A stretch of DNA of 6,380 nucleotides from Acidobacteriota bacterium (GCA_013697225.1 JACCXG010000089.1:1-6380); one strand, 5' to 3'; positions 1-6,246 are shown, counted from the first letter of the stretch. Notes: a model not told the origin generated them from the letters alone. Program-made: numbers and translations.

Positions 1-1320
1 ATCGATGCCGGCGCGTTCGCCCCCCCAGAGGCGCCGCAGCAGTGGGACGGGCAGCACCCTTGCGAGCAGGGCGGTCCACGCCTTCCGCGCCATCGTGAAC
101 GATGCCAGCACGTCCTCAGAGAGGTGATTGCACACCAGCAGCGCCGGCCCGCGGAATGGCACGTGCTCCTGCCCCACGATCCTGATCCGGTAGACGGTGT
201 GCGTGAGCGTCCAGAGCGCGAACCGGATGAAGTAGTCGGGCACGAGGACCAGCACGTAGGCGCTGGCGGCAAGCGTCATCAGGCCGAGTGCGAGGATCAT
301 CCGCTCGGGTGAGAGCTGCAGGGTACTTCCGAGCAGCAGAACCGCAGACCCCAGCAGCACACCCCCGGTGCTGAGCAGGTTGCCCGTGGCGATGACCTGC
401 CCCTTTTCCCCTGCCGCCGGACGCTGCTGCATCAGCGCCTGCAACGGCACGATGAAGAGCCCCCCGAAAAGTCCAAGGAGGCCGACCGTTGCGCAGACGG
501 CGGCATACGACGGCACCGCCAGCGACAGCGCGATCGCACACGCGCCCATGCCGAACGCACCGACAGGGGCCAGCCCGAGCTCCACCTTCTGGCCTGACAG
601 CCGGCCCGCGGCCAGGCTGCCGGCGCCAATCCCGACAGCCAGCCACGCGCCCATCACCGCAATCCGCACATCGTCGAGAGCCATGGTGTGCTTCCCGACC
701 AGCAGGATGAGCAGCTGGAGAAGCGCACCCAGGAACCAGAAGTACGCGACGCCAAGCACGGCGAGCGCCAGCGTCCGATCACGCCGCAATCGCGAGAAGC
801 CGTGGCTCAGGCCCGCCCAGGGATTGGGCTGCATCCGGTTGGCGTTCACCGCGGCAGGAACGTGCGGGATGCGAAAGCTCACGAGGAAGCCCCAGATCGC
901 CAGTCCCAGATCCGGGAGGAGCTCGGGGACGATGCCGTACTTGGCGGGGCTGAAGAGCGCCGACTGGGTGCCCATGAGAAAGAGCACGACGAGCAGCCCG
1001 TCGAGCCTGCCCGCCGCAAGGGCAGCGATGCCGAGCAGCATGGCACAGACTTCGAGCCCCTTGGTCCAGACGAGCACCGTTCGCTTGCTCCGGGTGTCGG
1101 CGAGCTGGCCGGCATAACCCGAGAAGAGCAGGAATGGCAGGATGAACAGCGCGCCGACCCAGGACAGCCGCGCAGCCGCCAGATCCGCGGCGAGCGACAC
1201 GGCCACCATGGAGACCACGACCTTGAACACGTTGTCGTTGAACGCCCCCAGGAACTGGGTCCAGAGAAAGGCGCGAACGCCCCGGTTGGACAGGAGGTCG
1301 GCGTAAGTGGCTGAGCGCAT
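1..1320 (-). CDS. LplT-type MFS / Aas-type acyltransferase-AMP-binding fusion, partial and internally deleted
   Basis: This frame is open for 440 codons from an ATG at 1320 to the left edge without a stop. A good Shine-Dalgarno (AGAAGGA, 1329-1335) lies 8 bases upstream of the ATG and fixes the start. Residues 1-365 are polytopic and resemble LplT lysophospholipid flippases: FLGAFNDNVFK (24-33) and LFSPAKYGIVPELLPD (122-137) are typical family motifs. Residues 366-401 resemble the start of a PlsC/Aas acyltransferase, including YRIRIVGQEHVPFRG and CNHLS. An intact LplT-Aas protein imports lysophospholipid and re-acylates it at the inner membrane. Two family blocks seem missing. LPD at 137 runs straight into GFLVSFRIP (144-152), skipping what is normally about two helices. 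NHLS at 401 is followed by EDVLASFTMARKAW, which matches E. coli Aas (EDLKADVTTADKVW, as I recall it) inside the AMP-binding domain and not the HX4D region. The family call is fairly sure; activity is doubtful. Confidence 0.8.
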   Translation of the reverse strand, partial: MRSATYADLLSNRGVRAFLWTQFLGAFNDNVFKVVVSMVAVSLAADLAAARLSWVGALFILPFLLFSGYAGQLADTRSKRTVLVWTKGLEVCAMLLGIAALAAGRLDGLLVVLFLMGTQSALFSPAKYGIVPELLPDLGLAIWGFLVSFRIPHVPAAVNANRMQPNPWAGLSHGFSRLRRDRTLALAVLGVAYFWFLGALLQLLILLVGKHTMALDDVRIAVMGAWLAVGIGAGSLAAGRLSGQKVELGLAPVGAFGMGACAIALSLAVPSYAAVCATVGLLGLFGGLFIVPLQALMQQRPAAGEKGQVIATGNLLSTGGVLLGSAVLLLGSTLQLSPERMILALGLMTLAASAYVLVLVPDYFIRFALWTLTHTVYRIRIVGQEHVPFRGPALLVCNHLSEDVLASFTMARKAWTALLARVLPVPLLRRLWGGERAGID

Positions 1321-1364
1321 CGGGGTGATCCTTCTAGAGTCGGAGAAGGAATACCAGCCATGTG

Positions 1365-1499
1365 TTACGGGCCCTGCATCACCGAAGCTCGCTTCAGGCC
1401 CTGCAGCCACAGCAGGCCCAGCGTCAACCACGGCACATACGTGATGAGCAGCACGCCGAGCGCCAGGACGGCCAGCATCGGGCGATTGCGGCGCCCCAT
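1365..1499 (-). pseudogene. Remnant of a TRAP transporter large permease (DctM-like) C-terminus
   Basis: In the frame next to the end of the TatT-like gene there are 44 codons ending at TAA (1365-1367). They encode a hydrophobic segment (MLAVLALGVLLITYVPWLTL) followed by a short basic tail. The ITYVP motif followed by a hydrophobic end resembles the last helix of DctM-type TRAP permeases, which normally have over 400 residues. TRAP permease genes often sit beside tatT-like genes. The internal ATG at 1499 is probably not a true start; the remnant more likely begins near the junction at about 1478-1490. The LplT-Aas start lies 44 bases downstream. I read this as what is left after a deletion removed the end of tatT, any dctP, and most of dctM. 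The DctM identity rests on a short hydrophobic motif and is only moderately supported; an unrelated small membrane peptide is the alternative. Confidence 0.4.
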
Positions 1500-2014
1500 G
1501 AGGCGCCGGTCCAATAGAGGAGCGGCACGTCCGCCTTCCCGGCCCGCGCGAGCGCCGGGATGGGATCCTGCAGGAGGCGCTGTTCGATGCCCGGGAACCT
1601 CGTGTCCAGCGCGCGCAGACAGTAGCGGTTTCCGCGCAGATACAGCTTGAGCGCCCGATCCCGAAGGCGCATGGCTTCCTCGTGGTCCTTGGGCTCGACC
1701 GCGTCCGCTTCCGCCTGAACGAAGGCATACGAGTATTGCGTGAAGCCGCTGCAGGTGGCGACGAGCAGCGCCCGGTGCCGCGGGACCGTCTGCAGGAGCG
1801 ACTCGTACGTCTTGAGCGCGAACGGCACGGCATCGCGAACGAGCTCAGGGTCCTCGTCGGACGAGAAGAGGTCGCCGCTCCCGGCGAGGGAGTTTGCAAC
1901 GGTCCTCACGGCGACCGTCTTGAATGAGCACCCGGTGAGTACGGAGAGTGCGGCGAGCGTGACGACCAGACGGGCGAGGTGTTGCCGTAGATACCGGGGC
2001 GACCTTTCCGTCAT
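1424..2014 (-). pseudogene. TatT-like TRAP-transporter-associated lipoprotein, C-terminally truncated
   Basis: An ATG at 2014 is preceded by AGGGAG (2024-2029), nine bases away. It starts with an N-terminal basic/hydrophobic signal ending in lipobox LTGC, with the lipidated Cys at residue 29. Residues 55-177 carry features typical of the TatT family: LVRDAVPFALKTYESLL, RHRALLVATCSGFTQYSYAFVQ read in two parts (79-90 and 91-100), and LLYWTGASWGAAI (165-177). TatT proteins (Treponema pallidum Tp0956 is the studied case) are periplasmic TPR-like lipoproteins that pair with the TRAP ligand-binding subunit. The family usually has close to 300 residues. Here the recognisable part stops at residue 177, followed by a Cys/Ser/Arg-rich tail of about 19 residues that looks out of frame, then a stop at 1424-1426. 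Longer starts up to 2242 are open but look non-coding. Family identification is good; the truncated product is probably non-functional. Confidence 0.75.
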
Positions 2015-2249
2015 TGGTGAGTGCTCCCTGTCCACGCTATGAAGGACCCCCGCGGATTCGTTACAGCGCCGGGTCTTCCGCCTTTCCCGCCGCGAGCGAC
2101 GGCCAATGCACCGCGTGGTGAGCGGCTGCTCGGCGGTGTGCTGGATTGGGAGCTGGGAGCGCCGGACTATCCCAATCAAGGAGGGGAGGTCCTGCCCAGG
2201 TTCTGTGGAAAGGAACGCCCGCCTGTTATCATTCGGCGCCACAGGTGTA
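2015..2249. other. Divergent intergenic region
   Basis: This 235-base gap separates the minus-strand tatT-like gene from the plus-strand kinase gene, so it should hold promoters in both directions. The visible elements are the Shine-Dalgarno of the tatT-like gene (2024-2029, read on the minus strand), a tandem direct repeat of the heptamer TGGGAGC (2147-2153 and 2154-2160), a purine-rich GGAGGGGAGG stretch near 2180-2190, and the extended -10 candidate listed separately. Open frames run into it from both sides (from 2106 on plus and 2242 on minus), but their translations are Arg/Cys-rich and show no domain, so I take it as non-coding. I saw no convincing minus-strand promoter. Confidence 0.6.
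2224..2232 (+). promoter_or_regulatory. Candidate extended -10 promoter of the kinase operon
   Basis: TGTTATCAT fits an extended -10 element (TG-n-TATCAT, one mismatch from TATAAT in the hexamer). No good -35 box is visible 16-18 bases upstream, which is tolerated for extended -10 promoters. A start about 7 bases downstream, near 2239, would leave a leader of only about 11 bases before the ATG at 2250. That would explain the poorly placed Shine-Dalgarno (AGGTG, 2243-2247, only 2 bases from the ATG). This is sequence inspection only, and -10 hexamers arise by chance. Confidence 0.3.
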
Positions 2250-5105
2250 ATGCCCGTATTGCCGAGGTCTTCCGCACGCCCCGCCCCGCAACGCCGCCGC
2301 GCGTCGGCCGGCCCCGCGGCGGGGTGGCCATCCCCATGGATCGTGGTGATGGCGGGCGCGTTCTGCGCCTATTTCGGGCTGCTGATCTACTGCGACTTCG
2401 TGCGCCCGGAGAACCCGGGCTTCACCGCGGAGCAGGCAGAAGATGCTCCCGGTGTCCTCGTCTCGAGGGTCAGCGCCGATTCGCCAGCCGAGCGGGCGGG
2501 ATTGCGGGTCGGCGACCGGATCATCGCGTTCAACCACGTCAGGATTCCGGGCGCGGAGTCCCTGATGTGGCTGAGCACCATCCTCGACCTGGGTGTGGCA
2601 ATGCCGGTGGTGGTCGAACGTGCCGGAACGGTCGCGACGCTGGTGCTGCGTCTGGAGCCGGCGAGCCTCGACCACTGGCGCGCACCGACGCGGATTATTC
2701 TGCTGATCTCGCGCGGCGCGCAGCTGGTGACCCTGCTCGCGGCGCTCTTTGTGATCTGGCGCCGCCCGCGTGACGTGACCGCACTGACGGGCGCCTGGTT
2801 TCTGCTGACGTGCGCCACCTTCACGATTGCTCCCCCCATGCGCCTGGCGTCGGTCTGGCAGGAATGGCCGTTGCCGCTCGGCGCCCTGCTCTGGATCCCT
2901 CACGCGAGCAGCCTGGCCATCGGTCCCGTGCTGCTGACGTTCGTGGCTGGATTCCCGCGCCGGATGCGGTACGGTGGCTACGTCCAGGCGGTCGCCTGCG
3001 CGCTCGCGGCGGCCACACTGGCGGTGCCACTCTACAATTTCGGGCACGTGGTGTACGGCGGCGACATCCTGCGTGCGACAGGGCCAGGCTCCAACCCCCT
3101 GTTTGCCCTGACGCTGGCGTGCATCGCGGCCTCGGTTCCCATCGCCGTCTGGAACTACCGGCGCATAGAGGATCTGAATGAGCGGCGGCGGCTCCGAATC
3201 GTCGTGGCGGGAATCGCCACAGCCGTGCTGCCAGGCTTCCCGCTGGTGGCGTTCTACTGGATCGCCGGGCGCGTGGACCTCCAGACGTCGATCTTCCAGT
3301 CTCCGGCGCTGGCATTCGCGGCCGTGGCACTGCTCGCCGCCCCGCTCTCCATCACCTACGCGGTGCTTCGTCACCGGCTGTTCGACGTCAGCTTCATCAT
3401 CCGGCAATGGCTCCAGTACGCCGTGGCACGGTGGGTGGCCATCTCGGTGGCTCCCGTGCTCGGGGCCGTCCTCGCCATCGACCTGCTCCGGCACCGGACG
3501 CAGACGGTGGAGGCCATCATAGAGCGCCGGGGCATGCTGTACATCCTCCTCAGCGCCACGGCGATTACGGCGTATGTGTCGCGGAACCGGTGGCTCGACG
3601 CCATCGACCGCCGGTTCTTCCGAGAGCGGCACGATGGCTTTGCCGTACTGCGAGAGGTCGCTCAGCATCTGCGCCGCAGCAACACGCTCGAACAGGTGGC
3701 GCCGCTGGTGGTCGCGAAAATCGAGGCTGCGATGCACCCGCAGTTCGCAGTGCTTCTTGCGCGTCAGGATCCGATGCCCGTGTACCGCACGATTGCCGCC
3801 GCCCCCGCGGCGCATGCGCTGCCGGATCTGCACGCCGACAGCAAGCTCATTGCCCTCGCCCGGGTCCTGGATGAGCCCATCGACACCTCGCTCGATGCAG
3901 ATCGCTCCGAGGCCCGGCATTTCACCGACGCGGACCTCGACTACGTGGCCAGCGGGGGCATCGAGCTGATCGTGCCGGCCACTGCGTCAGACGGCACGCT
4001 GCCCGCGCTGCTCGTGCTCGGCGTCAAGCGCTCCGAAGAGCCGTTCTCCGGGGAAGAGCGCGATATCCTGGTCACCATCGCGGGCAACCTTGCGCTGCTC
4101 GCCGGCCCGGCGGGTCGATCCTCTCCGCAGCCGGAGACGCCGGCGCTCAACGAATGTGCGACGTGCGGCCACTGTTTCGATCGGGACACGCACGTGTGCG
4201 CTCACGACGGCCAGGTGCTGAGCCAGCGCGGCCTGCCACGCACGCTGGCCGGGCGGTACCGCCTGGACCGCCGCCTGGCGGCGGGTGGCATGGGAACCGT
4301 CTATGAAGCCTACGACACGGCACTCGACCGTCAGGTCGCCGCGAAAGTCATCCGGGAGGATCTGCCGGTCGCTGAAGGAGTCGTCGGCCGGTTCGTCGCG
4401 GAAGCCAGAAGTGCGGCGCGCCTGGTGCATCCGAACGTCGTGACGGTCTACGACTTCGGCGTCGTTGACGGACGACAGCCTTTCCTGGTGATGGAACGGC
4501 TCCGGGGCCGTACGCTCCGCCAGGAGCTGGAAGACACCAACCCAATGCCTCCGGAGGTGACGATGTCCGTCCTCGCGGGGGTGTGTGCGGCCGTTGATGC
4601 GGCCCACCGCGTGCGGCTGGTGCACCGCGATCTCAAACCGGAGAACATCTTCCTCGTCGAAGGAAAGGGTATCCCCACGCCGAAGGTGCTCGATTTCGGT
4701 GTGGCCAAGGCCCTGATGACCTCGATGGACGCCACGACACGGAGCGAAACCCGGCCCGGTGTACTGCTCGGCACACCCGAATACATGGCGCCGGAGCAGC
4801 TCCGCGGCGAGCCGGCGTCCACGGCATCGGACCTGTGGAGCCTCGCCATCATTGCACGCGAGATGCTCGAGCCACTGCTGCGCGTCGATGCCGCCTCGCC
4901 CTCAGCCCGGCCGTCGCGCCTGACCGTATGGCATGCCGGTGAGGGGTTCCAGGGGGCGTGGCCTCACGTGGCGAGGTTCTTCGATCGTGCGCTGGCCCTC
5001 GACCATTCACGGCGGCCGCCGGATCCCCCCGCCTTTTTCGCGGAGCTCGAGTACGCCCTTCGGGCTGACGGGGTGTTCGACCTGCGCCGGGACAAGGCGT
5101 CGTGA
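2250..5105 (+). CDS. Membrane PDZ/GAF-like sensor Ser/Thr protein kinase
   Basis: A 951-residue Hanks-type kinase. Domains in order: basic N-terminus (5-28), membrane helix (30-50), PDZ domain (about 65-137, with SPAERAGLRVGDRIIAFN at 78-95), then about nine more hydrophobic segments (149-170, 176-196, 210-235, 244-264, 282-303, 316-340, 350-372, 392-413, 427-442), a GAF-like domain (about 457-617), a Cys cluster C636/C639/C642/C650, and the kinase domain (about 670-937). Basic residues after helices 2, 4, 6, 8 and 10 place the PDZ outside and the GAF and kinase domains in the cytoplasm. Catalytic residues are present: Lys699, alpha-C Glu718, HRDLKPEN with Asp794, DFG at 815-817, and GTPEYMAPE with Thr842. 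The first Gly of the glycine loop is Ala (A677). An open frame extends upstream to 2106, but that part looks non-coding. The ATG at 2250 leaves a basic segment before helix 1 and is preferred, though not certain. The last four bases overlap the next gene. Substrate and ligand are unknown. Confidence 0.93.
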   Translation: MPVLPRSSARPAPQRRRASAGPAAGWPSPWIVVMAGAFCAYFGLLIYCDFVRPENPGFTAEQAEDAPGVLVSRVSADSPAERAGLRVGDRIIAFNHVRIPGAESLMWLSTILDLGVAMPVVVERAGTVATLVLRLEPASLDHWRAPTRIILLISRGAQLVTLLAALFVIWRRPRDVTALTGAWFLLTCATFTIAPPMRLASVWQEWPLPLGALLWIPHASSLAIGPVLLTFVAGFPRRMRYGGYVQAVACALAAATLAVPLYNFGHVVYGGDILRATGPGSNPLFALTLACIAASVPIAVWNYRRIEDLNERRRLRIVVAGIATAVLPGFPLVAFYWIAGRVDLQTSIFQSPALAFAAVALLAAPLSITYAVLRHRLFDVSFIIRQWLQYAVARWVAISVAPVLGAVLAIDLLRHRTQTVEAIIERRGMLYILLSATAITAYVSRNRWLDAIDRRFFRERHDGFAVLREVAQHLRRSNTLEQVAPLVVAKIEAAMHPQFAVLLARQDPMPVYRTIAAAPAAHALPDLHADSKLIALARVLDEPIDTSLDADRSEARHFTDADLDYVASGGIELIVPATASDGTLPALLVLGVKRSEEPFSGEERDILVTIAGNLALLAGPAGRSSPQPETPALNECATCGHCFDRDTHVCAHDGQVLSQRGLPRTLAGRYRLDRRLAAGGMGTVYEAYDTALDRQVAAKVIREDLPVAEGVVGRFVAEARSAARLVHPNVVTVYDFGVVDGRQPFLVMERLRGRTLRQELEDTNPMPPEVTMSVLAGVCAAVDAAHRVRLVHRDLKPENIFLVEGKGIPTPKVLDFGVAKALMTSMDATTRSETRPGVLLGTPEYMAPEQLRGEPASTASDLWSLAIIAREMLEPLLRVDAASPSARPSRLTVWHAGEGFQGAWPHVARFFDRALALDHSRRPPDPPAFFAELEYALRADGVFDLRRDKAS

Positions 5106-5914
5106 GCGTGTACGTGTGCGAGTGTGGCGGTGCCCGTCTGACGGCGCACTCGAATCTCTGCGTGGCCTGCCTGCTCCGTCTCGCCCTCGCGCCGGCTGTC
5201 GTGGAGTCCCACGAAGGAATGGCCCTCGAGGCCGAGCGTCTGGGCCCGATCGGCCAGGGGCCCAATGGCATTGTCTATCTCGCGCGGCTCCCAGGCGATC
5301 CCACCCGGTTCGTGACCCTCAAAGTGATTGAACGACCGGTGGACGCGACGACGTTCGTCAGGCTGATGCGGGAGATCATCACCGGCCTGGCATCCGGAGC
5401 CGTCCGGGGAGTATCCCGCCTGCTGGATGCCGACGTGATGCCCGGCGGAGACGCCGTCGTGTGTGCCGAGTATGCAGCCGGGCGCCAGATCGATCACTTC
5501 TTCCGGACGGCCGTGACTGCGCGAGCCCGTCTCGGTACTCTTGCCGGGTTATGCGAGCAGGTCGCCGGACTTCACGAAGCAGAGATCGTTCACGGAGCGA
5601 TCAAGGTACAGAACGTCATCGTTGCCGAGCGGCCGGGCGGCGCAGTGGCGACGTTACTGGATACCGGCATCGCACCGGCACTCGACGCGTCATGCGGCGC
5701 CGGGTTGGCCACGCACGCCGCTCGCGATGCGACCGTCTTTCAGACAGGAAAGGATCGCGACATCCGGGATCTTCAGCGCCTCGTGCTGGATGGGCTTCCC
5801 GGTGAGGCGAGTACGGGCGGTTGTGGGGGGCTCCTCCGGCGTCTCCAGCGATCCGCTTGCTCATCCGCGGCAGCACTGGGGGCGGAGCTGCACGCGGCGG
5901 CCCTGAGCATCTGA
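5102..5914 (+). CDS. Kinase-like protein lacking the catalytic Asp (probable pseudokinase)
   Basis: This 270-residue protein starts at a GTG that overlaps the stop of the membrane kinase (GTGA, 5102-5105); a weak AAGG lies at 5094-5097. The overlap suggests translational coupling. The N-terminus holds a ribbon-like pair C6-x-C8 and C20-x2-C23 followed by LLRLAL, as is common in kinases of Acidobacteriota and Planctomycetota. Residues from about 45 on follow the kinase fold: glycine loop GQGPNG (51-56), Lys74 in the VAIK position, Glu91 as likely alpha-C Glu, and Asp187 in DTG (DFG position). The catalytic loop reads HGAIKVQN (164-171) in place of HRDLKPEN. The Asp base is Ala, while Lys168 and Asn171 remain. 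No GTPxYMAPE activation segment is visible, and the C-lobe is short. ATP binding is plausible; normal phosphotransfer is not. No signal peptide or membrane segment is seen, so it is likely cytosolic and may act on the partner kinase. Confidence 0.88.
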   Translation: MSVYVCECGGARLTAHSNLCVACLLRLALAPAVVESHEGMALEAERLGPIGQGPNGIVYLARLPGDPTRFVTLKVIERPVDATTFVRLMREIITGLASGAVRGVSRLLDADVMPGGDAVVCAEYAAGRQIDHFFRTAVTARARLGTLAGLCEQVAGLHEAEIVHGAIKVQNVIVAERPGGAVATLLDTGIAPALDASCGAGLATHAARDATVFQTGKDRDIRDLQRLVLDGLPGEASTGGCGGLLRRLQRSACSSAAALGAELHAAALSI

Positions 5915-5978
5915 AATCCCGCCGGGGCCATCACAACCTCCACGGTCCTCCTCCGTGCCCACTCGCGATCCCGAGCAG

Positions 5979-6119
5979 ATGCCGATCTCGTCGGACGAGA
6001 GGAAGCATCTACTCCGTCATCAGCTCGACGATCACGAAGCCGCGCTCGTGCGGCTCACCAGCGAGCAACTCGACATCGTCGCACAATGTCCTCTGTGCCT
6101 GAGAAGCGTCCTGGAGTGA
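5979..6119 (+). CDS. Possible small hypothetical protein with a C-terminal CxxC
   Basis: The ATG at 5979 opens 46 codons to TGA (6117-6119). An in-frame GTG at 5955 would add 8 residues; neither start has a clear Shine-Dalgarno. The product is charged and looks helical, with 'DERKHLLRHQLDDHEAAL' at about 6-23, then a Ser/Glu/Leu stretch, and ends in QCPLCLRSVLE, so one CxxC pair (C37, C40) lies near the C-terminus. Codons mostly end in G or C, as in the neighbours, and the composition is balanced rather than Arg/Pro-rich, unlike the shadow frames here. It lies 64 bases after the pseudokinase on the same strand and could be the last gene of that operon. I recognise no family. A single CxxC could join a shared zinc site in a dimer or bind a partner. 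It may still be a chance frame. Confidence 0.45.
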   Translation: MPISSDERKHLLRHQLDDHEAALVRLTSEQLDIVAQCPLCLRSVLE

Positions 6120-6142
6120 AGCGTTTCGCCATTTTTGTCCCT

Positions 6143-6157
6143 CTCGGCCAGGCCGAG
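6143..6157. repeat. 15-bp perfect palindrome
   Basis: CTCGGCC-A-GGCCGAG is a perfect inverted repeat with 7-base arms around one central base. It lies in the non-coding stretch after the kinase operon and about 200 bases upstream of the next start codon (6358). It could be an operator for a dimeric regulator, or a small hairpin in the 3' end of the operon transcript. In GC-rich DNA such palindromes also occur by chance. Confidence 0.5.
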
Positions 6158-6196
6158 TCCTGCAACCTTCTCCGGCCCTTCCTGTAGAACTTCATA

Positions 6197-6218
6197 GCAG
6201 CCGCGGTCCTACGGCTGC
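6197..6218 (+). other. Stem-loop in the 3' region of the kinase operon
   Basis: GCAGCCG (6197-6203) pairs perfectly with CGGCTGC (6212-6218) across an 8-base loop. No T-run follows directly, so alone it is not an intrinsic terminator. It may protect the 3' end of the transcript or act together with the weaker hairpin that follows at 6225-6246. Confidence 0.45.
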
Positions 6219-6224
6219 CGTTCC

Positions 6225-6246
6225 GCGACGCGGGTGCCGTCGTTTT
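6225..6246 (+). terminator. Weak intrinsic-terminator-like hairpin
   Basis: CGACG (6226-6230) pairs with CGTCG (6238-6242) across a 7-base loop, with a possible G-U pair extending it by one, followed directly by TTTT (6243-6246). The stem and T-run are short, so termination would be inefficient. Its position, after the last plausible frame of the operon and about 110 bases before the next start, suits a terminator. Confidence 0.3.

Noticed and set aside
368..1117. 249-codon plus-strand open frame opposite the LplT-like gene
   Set aside because: Ser/Pro/Arg-rich shadow frame; the minus-strand frame has clear family motifs and a Shine-Dalgarno.
2106..2249. N-terminal extension of the kinase frame to the ATG at 2106
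   Set aside because: The 48 extra residues are Cys/Arg/Trp-rich without domain character, and a basic N-terminus followed by a membrane helix is already obtained from 2250.
2015..2249. Minus-strand promoter for the tatT-like gene
   Set aside because: AT-rich hexamers such as TAACGA on the minus strand are too far from consensus and no -35 partner was found.
2229..3920. 563-codon open frame on the minus strand
   Set aside because: It is antisense to the PDZ/membrane/GAF part of the kinase, with His/Arg/Gln-rich composition and no motif; such mirror frames are expected opposite GC-rich genes.
5821..6102. 93-codon plus-strand frame overlapping the pseudokinase end and the small Cys frame
   Set aside because: Composition rich in Arg, Ser, Pro and Gly with no motif; it overlaps the better-supported pseudokinase frame.
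6116..6187. 23-codon frame starting at a GTG that overlaps the stop of the small Cys frame (GTGA)
   Set aside because: The overlap is attractive, but the product is very short, has no Shine-Dalgarno and no recognisable motif.
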